Source of the DNA: Stappia indica | Lineage (GTDB): Bacteria; Pseudomonadota; Alphaproteobacteria; Rhizobiales; Stappiaceae | Reading direction: 5' to 3' | NCBI RefSeq assembly: GCF_009789575.1 | Contig: NZ_CP046908.1 | Coordinates: 3,811,001 to 3,875,000 of the forward strand | Length of the DNA stretch: 64,000 bases | Part shown: in pieces, positions 42,937 to 51,748 of the stretch | Layout of the letters: every line of letters begins with the position of its first letter | Numbering within the stretch: position 1 is the stretch's first letter | The notes under the pieces: generated by a model | What the model saw: only the letters and a program-made list of their open reading frames with translations | Told to the model about the DNA's origin: nothing | Databases searched by the model: none | Made by a program: the position numbers and the translations under genes

Positions 42937-42954
42937 CGTCTGTGGCCTAATGCT

Positions 42955-42993
42955 GCCCCGTCCGCGCGTTCACCCGCGCGGGCGGGGCATTTT
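42955..42993 (+). terminator. Terminator of the TakP-type TRAP operon
   Basis: A 14-bp stem (GCCCCGTCCGCGCG / CGCGCGGGCGGGGC, one G-U) with a six-base loop is followed by ATTTTC. Confidence 0.75.
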
Positions 42994-43045
42994 CTTGCCC
43001 GTCTTCAGCACGGGCGGGATTTCGGCGATCGGGGAGGGGCTGGGC

Positions 43046-44401
43046 ATGGCGGACAGCGACAGCGACAGCGCGGGGGCGCCGCAGCCGCAGGGCAGCGAGC
43101 CGCATCTTCCCGGCTTCCCGCCCCATCCCGCCCGCGACCTCGTCCTCGGCGAGCTGCATGCCCGCCCGTTCCGCCCGCTCATTGGGCCGCGGGTCTTCCT
43201 GCGCTACGGCTTCACCGTCGACGATGCGGGCGTGGAGGCGGACCGCGACTGGTTCGCCGGCTATTGCCGCTCCCTCGGCCTGCAGGGGCCGGGCGAGGCC
43301 GAGCGGCACCACCTGGTGGAGATCGGCGAGGGCGTGCTGCGGCGCGAGCGGCACGGCGAGTTCCTCACCTATACCTGGGACGGGCCGCTCGATGCCGCCG
43401 CCCCGGCCGAGGCGGCGCCCGCCGGCCATCCCTTCGGCGCCCGCTTCCGCGCGCCTGGGCCGATGATGGTCGCCGTGCGCTGCGACGTGGTGCCGGCGGA
43501 CGGGGCGGCCTTTTCCCGGCGCTTCGCCCTGTTCGACCGCACCAGCCTCTGCGTCTCGCAGACCGATGGCGGCGCCTCGGTCATCGCCACCGACTTCCGC
43601 CAGGACCGCGACGGCCTCACCCGCATCCTCGTCGGCGACCGCTCGCTCTCGCCCGTGCAGGCCGGCGCCCAGTGCCAGCGGCTGCTGGAGCTGGAGACGT
43701 ACCGCCTCTTCGCCATGCTCGGCCTTGCCGAGGCGCAGCGCCAGATGCCGCGCGTCTCGGCCATCGAGGATGCGCTGCTGGCGCTGGCCGAGCGCATGCG
43801 CACCAGCGACGGGCTGGAGGCCAACCGCGCCCTGCTCGGCGAGCTCATGCGCCTTGCCGCCGATCTTGAGGCGAGCGCGGCCGAGAGCGCCTATCGCTTC
43901 GGCGCCAGCCGGGCCTATTACGGCATCGTTCGCCAGCGGCTGGAAACCTTCGGCGAAGACCAGCAGGACGGCTATTTCACCTTCACCCAGTTCCTGTCGC
44001 GGCGGCTGGCGCCGGCCATGCGCACCTGCGAGACGCTGGAGGAGCGCCAGGTCAAGCTGTCGGAAAAGCTCGCCCGCGCCGCCACCTTGCTGCGCACCCG
44101 CGTCGACGTCGAGCTGCAGGAGCACAACCGCTCGCAGCTCGCCGCCATGAACCGCCGCGCCCGGCTGCAGCTGCGCCTGCAGCAGACGGTCGAGGGCCTG
44201 TCGGTCGCCGCCGTCAGCTATTACGTGGTCGGGCTGATCGCCTATCTCGCCAAGGGCGCCAAGACCGGGCCGCTGGCAGCCGTGCTGCCCTCGCCGGAGC
44301 TGATGACCGGTCTTGCCGTTCCGGTGGTGCTGGCCGGCGTCTTCCTCACCGTCCGCCGCATCCGCCGCCACCACAGCGAGGAAGACCACGGCGAGGGGTG
44401 A
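43046..44401 (+). CDS. DUF3422 family membrane protein (451 aa)
   Basis: A mostly cytoplasmic protein with two C-terminal membrane helices (about residues 388-408 and 420-440). Recognised by HPARDLVLGELHARPFRPL near residue 28, RILVGDRSLSPVQAGAQCQRLLELETYRLFAMLGL, and a long coiled-coil region ending in NRRARLQLRLQQTVEGLSVAAVSYYVVGLI. The build recalls CorA-like C-termini, but the role is unknown. The ATG at 43046 follows GGGGAGGGG. It is convergent with the cytochrome c gene across a repeat mosaic. Confidence 0.85.
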   Translation: MADSDSDSAGAPQPQGSEPHLPGFPPHPARDLVLGELHARPFRPLIGPRVFLRYGFTVDDAGVEADRDWFAGYCRSLGLQGPGEAERHHLVEIGEGVLRRERHGEFLTYTWDGPLDAAAPAEAAPAGHPFGARFRAPGPMMVAVRCDVVPADGAAFSRRFALFDRTSLCVSQTDGGASVIATDFRQDRDGLTRILVGDRSLSPVQAGAQCQRLLELETYRLFAMLGLAEAQRQMPRVSAIEDALLALAERMRTSDGLEANRALLGELMRLAADLEASAAESAYRFGASRAYYGIVRQRLETFGEDQQDGYFTFTQFLSRRLAPAMRTCETLEERQVKLSEKLARAATLLRTRVDVELQEHNRSQLAAMNRRARLQLRLQQTVEGLSVAAVSYYVVGLIAYLAKGAKTGPLAAVLPSPELMTGLAVPVVLAGVFLTVRRIRRHHSEEDHGEG

Positions 44402-44414
44402 GGAGGAGGGGGCG

Positions 44415-44665
44415 CCACCTCCACGGCCGTCATCCCGGCCGCGCGCAAGCGCAGAGCCGGGAACCATTGGCACCCTCGGCAAGCATGAGACGGCAGCGCA
44501 TCGCCACCTCCACCGCTGTCATACCTGCGACAAGCAGGTATCCAGTATCCGCTGGGGCGGATGGTGGCGCGAAGGCAGCCGCCACCGGCGTTCCGGAGCG
44601 CTACCACAAGCGCCCTCGGCTCTCCGGTCCCGGGTCGCGCTTTACTTGCCCGGGAGGACGCCAGA
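44415..44665. repeat. Palindromic repeat mosaic, second locus
   Basis: Noncoding sequence between the convergent DUF3422 and cytochrome c genes, using the modules of the 21.7-22.7 kb array in the opposite orientation. CATCCCGGCC...GAGCCGGGAACCATTGG is at 44431-44470, with the CACCCTCGGC end to 44480. GTCATACCTGC...GCAGGTATCCAGTA is at 44519-44549. GGTCCCGGGTCGC...GCCCGGGAGGACG is at 44627-44661. Each can fold into a hairpin. Confidence 0.8.
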
Positions 44666-44685
44666 GAGAGGGGTGGCCCCCCGCA

Positions 44686-44720
44686 AACGAAAAAGGGAGC
44701 CGCTCGGGGGAACGGCTCCC
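44686..44720 (-). terminator. Terminator of the cytochrome c gene
   Basis: On the minus strand an 8-bp stem GGGAGCCG/CGGCTCCC runs into TTTTTCGTTT. Confidence 0.8.
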
Positions 44721-44777
44721 TTCAAACTCTCATGTCGCAGCTGATGCGTCATGCGCTCCCGCCCGCGGCGGGGCGGG

Positions 44778-45176
44778 TCACTTCTTGCTGCCGTCGGCGG
44801 CGAACTGCGCCAGATAGGCGATCACGTCGGCGCGCTCGTCTTCCTTCTTCAGGCCGGCAAACGCCATCTTGCCCTTCGGGATGACCTTCTTCGGCGCCTC
44901 GAGATAGGCCGACAGCGTCTCGGCATCCCAGGTCTTGCCGGCTTCCTTGCCTTCCAGCAGGGCCGGCGAGAACTTGTAGTCCTCGACATGGCCCCAGGGC
45001 GCGTCGACGACGCCGTTCAGCCGCGGGCCGACCTTGTTCTTGGCGCCCTCGCCGACGGCATGGCAGGCCATGCACTTGCGGAACACCTTCTCACCTGCGG
45101 CGGCATCGCCGTCGGCCTGGGCGCTCGCGGAGAATGCAAGCACGGCGGCGCCGGCCAGCAACACAAGACGTTTCAT
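44778..45176 (-). CDS. Soluble class I cytochrome c (132 aa)
   Basis: A periplasmic cytochrome c with a signal peptide (MKRLVLLAGAAVLAFSASAQA, cleavage near residue 21), heme site CMACH at residues 35-39 and axial Met104 in PKGKMAFAG. The layout (VGPRLNGVVDAPWGHVEDYKFS; KTWDAETLSAYLEAPKKVIPKGKM) is that of cytochrome c2/c550 electron carriers. It lies near, but is transcribed apart from, the glycolate oxidase genes. Start chosen at the signal peptide. Confidence 0.94.
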   Translation of the reverse strand: MKRLVLLAGAAVLAFSASAQADGDAAAGEKVFRKCMACHAVGEGAKNKVGPRLNGVVDAPWGHVEDYKFSPALLEGKEAGKTWDAETLSAYLEAPKKVIPKGKMAFAGLKKEDERADVIAYLAQFAADGSKK

Positions 45177-45353
45177 AGGCTTTCTCCCAAGACTTCTCTC
45201 TTCGAACGGTCGGACGCTGGTCCGTCTTTCGCCTGGCTTGCAGACGGCGGGAAGACTAGCACGATACCGCCGTGCGTCATCCTGCCCCTGCCGAGGCAAC
45301 ATGTCGCATTTTTCGAAACTATGGGTATTTTTCTGCTTCCGCCAGAGCCGGAC

Positions 45354-45392
45354 AAAAAAACGGCCGGCGCGGGGAGGCGCGCCGGCCGCAGT
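45354..45392 (-). terminator. Terminator of the LysR gene beside glcDEF
   Basis: On the minus strand an 11-bp GC stem (CGGCCGGCGCG and its complement) is followed by seven Ts. Confidence 0.85.
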
Positions 45393-45435
45393 TGCAGCGG
45401 CTGCCGATGGGCGCCGCCGCGTGTTGTCGTCCGTC

Positions 45436-46395
45436 TCAGCCGTCGACCAGCACCGCTGCCACGCTTTTCTCCGGCTGGGCCAGCCACTGGTCCAGCCCCT
45501 CGTCCCAATAGGGGGAGGGGCCGTAGAGCTTCGCCATGAAGTCGATGAACACCCGCACCTTGGCCGGCAGGAAGCGGCGGCTGGGATAGACCGCGTGCAG
45601 GCCGACATTCTTGGAGGCGCGATACTGCGGCAGCACGATGCGCAGCTTGCCCTCGCGCAGCTCCGGACCGATATCCCAGGTCGAGCGCAGCGCGATGCCG
45701 AGCCCGGCCAGCAGCGCCTCGCGCACCACCTCGCTGGAATTGGTGCGGATCGGCCCGCCCGTGCGCACGATCTCGATGCCCTGTGGTCCGGCCAGCCGCC
45801 AGATTTCCTGCTGGGTGGTGGAGATGCAGGCATGGCTGTTCTGCAGCTGCTCGATGGTCTGCGGCGCGCCGCAGCGCTCCAGATAGGACGGGGCGGCGCA
45901 CAGCACCCGGTGCACCGGCGCCAGCCGACGTGCGACGAGGCTGGAATCCTCCAGCTCGGCGATGCGGATGGCCAGGTCATAGCCTTCCCCGACGATGTCG
46001 ATGAACTCGTCGGAGAGGTCGAGGTTGAACGAAAGGTCCGGATTGTCGGCCAGGAACGCGCCCAGATGCGGGGCGATATGCATCCGGCCGAAGGCGGTCG
46101 GCGCACTGACCTTCAGCGTGCCGCGCGCCAGCGCCGAGCGGCGGGTGACGAAGGTTTCGGCCTCCTCGATGGAGGCGAGGATCGCCACCACCCGCTTGTA
46201 ATAGCCCTGTCCCGCCTCCGTCAGCGCCAGCTGGCGGGTCGTGCGTTGCAGCAGCCGTGTGCCGAGCCGGTCTTCCAGCCGGCGCAGCCGTTTCGAGACC
46301 ACGGCGGGGGACAGGCCCATTTCGCGCCCGGCCGCGGACATGCTGCCGGCGGCCACCACCCTGGCAAAGATTTCCATGTCGGGAAAATCGGTCAT
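45436..46395 (-). CDS. LysR-family transcriptional regulator (319 aa)
   Basis: The LysR HTH occupies residues 1-58 (MEIFARVVAAGSMSAAGREMGLSPAVVSKRLRRLEDRLGTRLLQRTTRQ), the CrgA-like subgroup pattern, followed by the effector domain. The ATG at 46395 is preferred over a TTG two codons upstream. It is divergent from glcD across 183 bases and could control the glycolate operon, although glycolate genes in E. coli use a GntR factor. Effector unknown. Confidence 0.92.
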   Translation of the reverse strand: MTDFPDMEIFARVVAAGSMSAAGREMGLSPAVVSKRLRRLEDRLGTRLLQRTTRQLALTEAGQGYYKRVVAILASIEEAETFVTRRSALARGTLKVSAPTAFGRMHIAPHLGAFLADNPDLSFNLDLSDEFIDIVGEGYDLAIRIAELEDSSLVARRLAPVHRVLCAAPSYLERCGAPQTIEQLQNSHACISTTQQEIWRLAGPQGIEIVRTGGPIRTNSSEVVREALLAGLGIALRSTWDIGPELREGKLRIVLPQYRASKNVGLHAVYPSRRFLPAKVRVFIDFMAKLYGPSPYWDEGLDQWLAQPEKSVAAVLVDG

Positions 46396-46578
46396 TTTCA
46401 ACGCACCGGACTTGGTTCTTGTAAATCTTCAACGCTTTATAACGGACAAGCCGTCTGGCATGTTTCGCGGGTTGCCGTCGCCGTCCGGCATCGCAAATCT
46501 GTCTTATCCTTGATATTACGCGGGAGGACACCCGCCGGATCTTAAAAGCGGCGCGATTGTGTCGAGGGAGGAAACGAC

Positions 46579-48075
46579 ATGAGCGGCATTGCCATGCCAC
46601 GGCCGGACGAGGCCGTCCTGTCGCGTCGCGACGAGATCGTGCGCGCGCTGAAGGAGATGGTGCCGGGCGAGGGCGTCATCGACACCGACATCGGCATGCG
46701 GGTCTACGAGACCGACGGATTCAACGCCTATCGCCAGATGCCGATGGTCGTGGTCCTGCCGGAAACCGTCGCTCAGGTCTCGGCAGTGCTGCGCTATTGC
46801 CACGAGAACGGGGTGAAGGTGGTGCCGCGCGGCGCCGGCACCTCGCTGTCGGGCGGCGCCCTGCCGCTCGGCGACGGCGTGCTCATGTCGATGATGAAGT
46901 TCAACAAGGTGCTGGACATCGATGCGGCCAACCGCGCCGTCGTCGCCCAGCCCGGCGTCACCAATCTGGGCATCACCCGCGCGGTCGAGCATCTCGGCTT
47001 CTACTACGCGCCCGATCCCTCCTCGCAGATCGCCTGCTCCATCGGCGGCAACATCGCCGAAAATTCCGGCGGCGTGCACTCGCTGAAATACGGGCTCACC
47101 ACCAACAACGTGCTCGGCCTCGAGATGGTGCTGATCACCGGCGAGGTGATCCGCCTCGGCGGCAAGCATCTCGATTCGGAAGGCTACGACCTGCTCGCCC
47201 TGATGACCGGGTCGGAAGGCCTGCTCGGCGTCGTCACCGAGGTCACCGTCCGCATCCTGCAGAAGCCGGAGACGGCGCGTGCAGCGCTCGTCGGCTTTCC
47301 CTCCAGCGAGGCCGGCGGCCAGTGCGTCGCCGAGATCATCGGCGCCGGCATCATTCCCGGCGGCATGGAGATGATGGACGAACTCGCCATCAACTTCGCC
47401 GAGGACTTCGTCAATGTCGGCTATCCGCGCGAGGCCGGCGCGCTGCTCATTGTCGAGCTCGACGGGCCGGAGGCCGAGGTCGACCACCTGCTTTCCGAGG
47501 TCGAGGCGATTGCCCGGCGCAACGGCGCCAGTTCCTTGCGCGTCTCCACCTCGGAGGAGGAGCGTCTCGCCTTCTGGGCCGGGCGCAAGTCGGCCTTCCC
47601 GGCAGTCGGGCGCATCTCGCCCGACTATCTGTGCATGGACGGCACCATTCCGCGCCGCGCCCTGCCGCAGGTCCTCGCCCGCATGCGCGAGCTCTCCGAA
47701 AAGCACGGGCTGCGCTGCGCCAATGTCTTCCATGCCGGCGACGGCAACCTGCATCCGCTGATCCTCTACGATGCCAACAAGCCGGGCGAGCTGGAGCGGG
47801 CGGAGGATTTCGGCGCCGACATCCTGCGGCTGTGCGTCGAGGTCGGCGGCGTGCTGACCGGCGAGCACGGCGTCGGCATCGAGAAGCGCGACCTGATGCC
47901 GGTGATGTTCTCCGAGGACGACCTCAAGCAGCAGCAGCGGGTCAAGTGCGCCTTCGACCCCAAGCAGCTGCTCAATCCGGGCAAGGTGTTCCCGGAGCTA
48001 CACCGCTGCGCGGAGCTCGGGCGCATGCATGTCAGCAAGGGCCAGCTGCCCTTCCCGGACATTCCACGCTTCTGA
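46579..48075 (+). CDS. glcD: Glycolate oxidase subunit GlcD (FAD-linked)
   Basis: The FAD-binding catalytic subunit that oxidises glycolate (or D-lactate) to the 2-oxo acid. The 498-residue protein has an FAD-binding PCMH domain (VVPRGAGTSLSGGALP; IGGNIAENSGGVHSLKYGLTTNN; LMTGSEGLLGVVTEVTVRI) and a C-terminal FAD-oxidase domain with NVFHAGDGNLHPLILYD and GEHGVGIEKRDLMP. GAGGGAGGAAA gives a strong ribosome site. It is first in glcDEF. Confidence 0.93.
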   Translation: MSGIAMPRPDEAVLSRRDEIVRALKEMVPGEGVIDTDIGMRVYETDGFNAYRQMPMVVVLPETVAQVSAVLRYCHENGVKVVPRGAGTSLSGGALPLGDGVLMSMMKFNKVLDIDAANRAVVAQPGVTNLGITRAVEHLGFYYAPDPSSQIACSIGGNIAENSGGVHSLKYGLTTNNVLGLEMVLITGEVIRLGGKHLDSEGYDLLALMTGSEGLLGVVTEVTVRILQKPETARAALVGFPSSEAGGQCVAEIIGAGIIPGGMEMMDELAINFAEDFVNVGYPREAGALLIVELDGPEAEVDHLLSEVEAIARRNGASSLRVSTSEEERLAFWAGRKSAFPAVGRISPDYLCMDGTIPRRALPQVLARMRELSEKHGLRCANVFHAGDGNLHPLILYDANKPGELERAEDFGADILRLCVEVGGVLTGEHGVGIEKRDLMPVMFSEDDLKQQQRVKCAFDPKQLLNPGKVFPELHRCAELGRMHVSKGQLPFPDIPRF

Positions 48076-48165
48076 CGGTGCGCGCGCCTGACGCGCGCCC
48101 GCTTCGCCCCAACACGTCTCGAACCCGCCAATCTCGAACCCTCAAGCCAGGACGAGAAGATCAAG

Positions 48166-49383
48166 ATGCCCGACACGTTCAAGCCGCGCACGGCGGAGGA
48201 GGCCCGCGACGTCGTCCGCTGGGCGATGGCGGAGCACGAGCCGCTGGAAATCGTCGGCCAGGCCTCCAAGCGCGCCCTCGGGCGCCCGGTCCAGGCCGGC
48301 CACGTGCTCGATATGTCCGGCCTTGCCGGCATCGAGCTCTACGAGCCGGAGGAGCTGGTCCTCACCGCGCTGCCCGGCACGCCGATCGCCGAGATCGAGG
48401 CAGCGCTTGCGGCAAAGAACCAGGAGCTTGCCTTCGATCCGCTGGACTACGGGCCGCTGCTCGGCAATCCGGCGGGGCAGGGCACGCTCGGCGGCGTCAT
48501 CGCCGCCAATCTTGCCGGCTCCAAGCGGCTGAAGCACGGGGCGGCGCGCGATCATGTGCTCGGCATGGACGCGGTCTCCGGGCGCGGCGAGATCTTCAAG
48601 TCCGGCGGCCGCGTGGTGAAGAACGTCACCGGCTACGACCTGCCGCGCGCCCTCACCGGTTCCTGGGGCACGCTGGCGGTCGCCACCCGCATCACGCTGA
48701 AGGTGCTGCCGCGGGCGCAGACCGAGGCGACCTTCCTGCTCGCCGGCCTTGGCGATGACGAGGCTGCCACGGCGATGACCGCCGCCATGGGCTCCTCGGC
48801 AGAGGTCTCGGCCGCCGCCCATCTTCCCGCAGCGGCGGCGCAGGATCTTGCGGCGCGCGGCCATGCGCTCTCCGGTCCCTCGACCCTGTTGCGGCTGGAA
48901 GGCTTCGGCCCCTCCGTCGACTACCGCTTCGAGCAGCTGCGCGTCCTGCTCGGTGCCGGCCGGCCGGTCGTGCGGGTGGAGGCGGACGCCTCCCGCTCCC
49001 TGTGGCGCGCGGTGCGCGATGCGGAGGCCTATGCCGGCACCGACGATCTCGTCTGGCGGCTGTCCGTTGCCCCGACCGCCGGCGCCGCCGTCGTCGCGCA
49101 GCTTTTGGGCCAGTTCGCCTGCAAGGCCTTCTACGACTGGTCGGGCGGCCTCGTCTGGCTCGCGGTGCCGGGCGTCGACGCCCGTGTCGAGGCGATCCGC
49201 GCCGCCATCGCCGCCTGCGGCGGCGGCCATGCGACCCTGGTGCGCGCGCCCGCGCCGCTGCGCTCTTCCATCCCCGTGTTCCAGCCCCAGCCCGGCCCGC
49301 TTGCCGCCCTTTCGGCCCGGCTCAAGGAGCAGTTCGACCCACACGGCATCCTCAACCCGGGCCGCATGACGGCGGGACACTGA
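48166..49383 (+). CDS. glcE: Glycolate oxidase FAD-binding subunit GlcE
   Basis: A 405-residue second flavoprotein of the complex, with a shortened FAD-binding PCMH domain (GRPVQAGHVLDMSGLAGIELYEPEELVLTA; GNPAGQGTLGGVIAANLAGSKRL; FKSGGRVVKNVTGYDLPRALTGSWGTL) and a C-terminal FDPHGILNPGRM end shared with GlcD. It lies 90 bases after glcD and ends one base before the glcF ATG. Confidence 0.93.
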   Translation: MPDTFKPRTAEEARDVVRWAMAEHEPLEIVGQASKRALGRPVQAGHVLDMSGLAGIELYEPEELVLTALPGTPIAEIEAALAAKNQELAFDPLDYGPLLGNPAGQGTLGGVIAANLAGSKRLKHGAARDHVLGMDAVSGRGEIFKSGGRVVKNVTGYDLPRALTGSWGTLAVATRITLKVLPRAQTEATFLLAGLGDDEAATAMTAAMGSSAEVSAAAHLPAAAAQDLAARGHALSGPSTLLRLEGFGPSVDYRFEQLRVLLGAGRPVVRVEADASRSLWRAVRDAEAYAGTDDLVWRLSVAPTAGAAVVAQLLGQFACKAFYDWSGGLVWLAVPGVDARVEAIRAAIAACGGGHATLVRAPAPLRSSIPVFQPQPGPLAALSARLKEQFDPHGILNPGRMTAGH

Positions 49384-49384
49384 C

Positions 49385-50719
49385 ATGCAGACCAGTTTCT
49401 CCATCCATCAGCTTGCCGACCCGCATATGGCGGAGTCGGAGAAGATCCTGCGCAAGTGCGTCCATTGCGGCTTCTGCACGGCCACCTGCCCGACCTTCGC
49501 CCTGCTCGGCGACGAACTCGACAGCCCGCGCGGCCGCATCTACCTGATCAAGGAGATGCTGGAGAACGACCGGCCGGCCGATGCGCGCACCGTGCGCCAT
49601 ATCGACCGCTGCCTCTCCTGCCTCTCCTGCATGACGACCTGCCCCTCGGGCGTGCACTACATGCACCTCGTCGACCATGCCCGCGCCCATATCGAGAAGA
49701 CCTATCGCCGCCCGCTCGGCAACCGGATGGTGCGTTCGCTGCTGGCCTTCGTGCTGCCGCATCCCGGCCGTTTCCGCCTGTCGCTGGCCGCCGCCTTCTA
49801 CGCCCGGCCCTTCGCCGGCCTGCTGCGTGCGATGGGAGGCCCGTTCAAGTCGCTCGGCGCCATGCTTTCGCTGGCGCCGCTCAAGGCGCCGTCGCCCTCC
49901 TCGCTGAAGCCGGGCAGCGCCTATCCGGCCCTTGCTGCTGCCGCGCGCAAGGGCCGCGTCGCGCTTCTGACCGGCTGCGCCCAGCCGGTGCTGGCGCCGG
50001 AGATCAACGAGGCGACCGTCCGCCTGCTCAACCGCGCCGGTGTCGAGGTGGTGCTGCCGAAGGGCGAGGGCTGCTGCGGCGCGCTCGTCCATCACATGGG
50101 CCGCGAGGACGCGGCGCTCACCGATGCCCGCCGCAATGTCGACGCCTGGACGCGCGAGATCGAGGGCGAGGGGCTCGATGCCATCCTGATCACTGCGTCC
50201 GGCTGCGGCACGACGATCAAGGATTACGGCTTCATGCTGAAGGACGATCCCGCCTATGCGGAAAAGGCCGCCAGGGTCTCCGCGCTGGCGAAGGACGTCA
50301 CCGAGTACCTGACCGGCCTCGACCTCGGCGCGCCGGTGCGCGCCACCGGTCTGACGGTCGCCTACCACTCGGCCTGCTCCATGCAGCACGGGCAGAAGAT
50401 CACCCGCCAGCCGAAGCAGTTGCTCACCGCCGCCGGCTTTGCCGTGCGCGACGTGCCGGAGGGGCATCTGTGCTGCGGCTCGGCCGGCACCTACAACATC
50501 CTGCAGCCGGACATCGCCCGGCGCCTGCGCGACCGCAAGGTCGCCAATATCGAGAAGACTGCGCCCGATCTCGTTGCCACCGGCAATGTCGGCTGCATCA
50601 CCCAGATCGGCAGCGGGACGCAGCTTCCGGTGATGCACACGGTGCTGCTGCTCGACTGGGCCTATGGCGGCCCCGAGCCGGCGCTCCTCGCCGAACGGGG
50701 TCTTGCCGCCACGGCCTGA
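49385..50719 (+). CDS. glcF: Glycolate oxidase iron-sulfur subunit GlcF
   Basis: A 444-residue protein with two N-terminal 4Fe-4S clusters (CVHCGFCTATCPTF near residue 24 and CLSCLSCMTTCPSGVHYMHL near 75). Two CCG domains follow (EGCCGALVHHMGRED near 230 and HLCCGSAGTYNILQP near 360). It passes electrons from GlcD/GlcE toward the quinone pool. The start MQTSFSIHQLADPHMAES is typical. A strong bidirectional terminator follows. Confidence 0.94.
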   Translation: MQTSFSIHQLADPHMAESEKILRKCVHCGFCTATCPTFALLGDELDSPRGRIYLIKEMLENDRPADARTVRHIDRCLSCLSCMTTCPSGVHYMHLVDHARAHIEKTYRRPLGNRMVRSLLAFVLPHPGRFRLSLAAAFYARPFAGLLRAMGGPFKSLGAMLSLAPLKAPSPSSLKPGSAYPALAAAARKGRVALLTGCAQPVLAPEINEATVRLLNRAGVEVVLPKGEGCCGALVHHMGREDAALTDARRNVDAWTREIEGEGLDAILITASGCGTTIKDYGFMLKDDPAYAEKAARVSALAKDVTEYLTGLDLGAPVRATGLTVAYHSACSMQHGQKITRQPKQLLTAAGFAVRDVPEGHLCCGSAGTYNILQPDIARRLRDRKVANIEKTAPDLVATGNVGCITQIGSGTQLPVMHTVLLLDWAYGGPEPALLAERGLAATA

Positions 50720-50726
50720 GCCAACG

Positions 50727-50763
50727 AAAAACCCCCGGGCGGCCAGGCCGTCCGGGGGTTTTG
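50727..50763. terminator. Bidirectional terminator between glcF and the L,D-transpeptidase gene
   Basis: A long stem of AAAACCCCC..GGCC pairing with GGCC..GGGGGTTTT around a single base. It has Ts on both strands and so serves both convergent genes. Confidence 0.88.
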
Positions 50764-50790
50764 CTTGCGGGGAACTTGCAGGCAAAGTCG

Positions 50791-51519
50791 TTAGAGAACG
50801 TGCACCTTGGCGCCGACCGGCACCCGGTTGTAGAGCTCGATCACGTCCTCGTTGCGCATGCGGATGCAGCCCGAGGAGACCGCCCGGCCGATGGTCCAGG
50901 GCTCGTTCGAGCCGTGGATGCGGTAGAGCGTCGAGCCGAGATAGAGCGCGCGCGCGCCCAGCGGGTTCTTCGGACCGCCGGCCATGTGCACCGGCAGGCC
51001 CGGCTGGCGCTTGCGCATTTCCGCCGGCGGGCGCCAGTCCGGCCACTCGGCCTTGCGCGTCACCTTGTGCGTGCCGGCCCATTCGAAGCCGGGACGGCCG
51101 ACGCCGACGCCATAGCGGCGGGCAAAGCCGCCCTTCTCGATGAGGTAGAGATAGCGCGCCTCGGTATCGATCACGATGTCGCCGGGCTTGTGCCTGCCGT
51201 CATAGGCGACGGTGGTCGGCAGGAAGCGCGGGTCGACCTGGCGCTGCACCTGGCGTTGCGGCGCGGCCGCGCCGGGGGCGACGCCCATGTGGCGCACCCG
51301 CTCCATGCGCTGCGGCTGGCGCATCACCGGGCGGGTGGTCACCTGCGCCCGCATCTGCCGGCGATGGGGCTGCAGCTGCAGCACCCAGGGCTCGGTCAGG
51401 TCGGGGCTGAGGAGAAGCGGCGGCGCGCCGGCGCCGCTGCGATAGTCGGCCTTGGCAGGGGACAGCGCCATCGCGCCGGCCAGCATCGCCGCGGCAAGTA
51501 GAAATCCTGTTCGCTGCAT
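50791..51519 (-). CDS. L,D-transpeptidase (YkuD domain, 242 aa)
   Basis: A periplasmic peptidoglycan cross-linking or lipoprotein-attaching enzyme. Signal peptide MQRTGFLLAAAMLAGAMALSPAKA, an Arg/Gln-rich linker (residues 50-95), then the YkuD domain (IVIDTEARYLYLIEKGG). The catalytic motif is HGSNEPWTIGRAVSSGCIRM, with nucleophilic Cys in SSGCIRM near residue 215. Length is typical of single-domain alphaproteobacterial enzymes. No partner gene adjoins. Confidence 0.93.
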   Translation of the reverse strand: MQRTGFLLAAAMLAGAMALSPAKADYRSGAGAPPLLLSPDLTEPWVLQLQPHRRQMRAQVTTRPVMRQPQRMERVRHMGVAPGAAAPQRQVQRQVDPRFLPTTVAYDGRHKPGDIVIDTEARYLYLIEKGGFARRYGVGVGRPGFEWAGTHKVTRKAEWPDWRPPAEMRKRQPGLPVHMAGGPKNPLGARALYLGSTLYRIHGSNEPWTIGRAVSSGCIRMRNEDVIELYNRVPVGAKVHVL

Positions 51520-51748
51520 CGACGTACTCGCAACCTCTTCGTCGCACCACGGGCACCGCCCGGGCGGCAGGGCACGGGCGGTTCGTTCGAAAGTAGCGGC
51601 TGCGCGGCAGTCAATCGTAAACCTTGCGGCGAGACGGGCCGCTTTCTCTCCGCTTGGTTAGCGCACCGTTGAGGGACATGGTCAACGCAGCGTGAATCTG
51701 GGGCGCTTGCCGGTTAACGCCGGCCTCGCCTCAATTCACCAGATGCCT

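Noticed and set aside
51655-51675. A TTAG-N7-TTGA element upstream of the L,D-transpeptidase as a CtrA site
   Set aside because: Two mismatches in the core and no supporting promoter hexamers; such matches are expected by chance.
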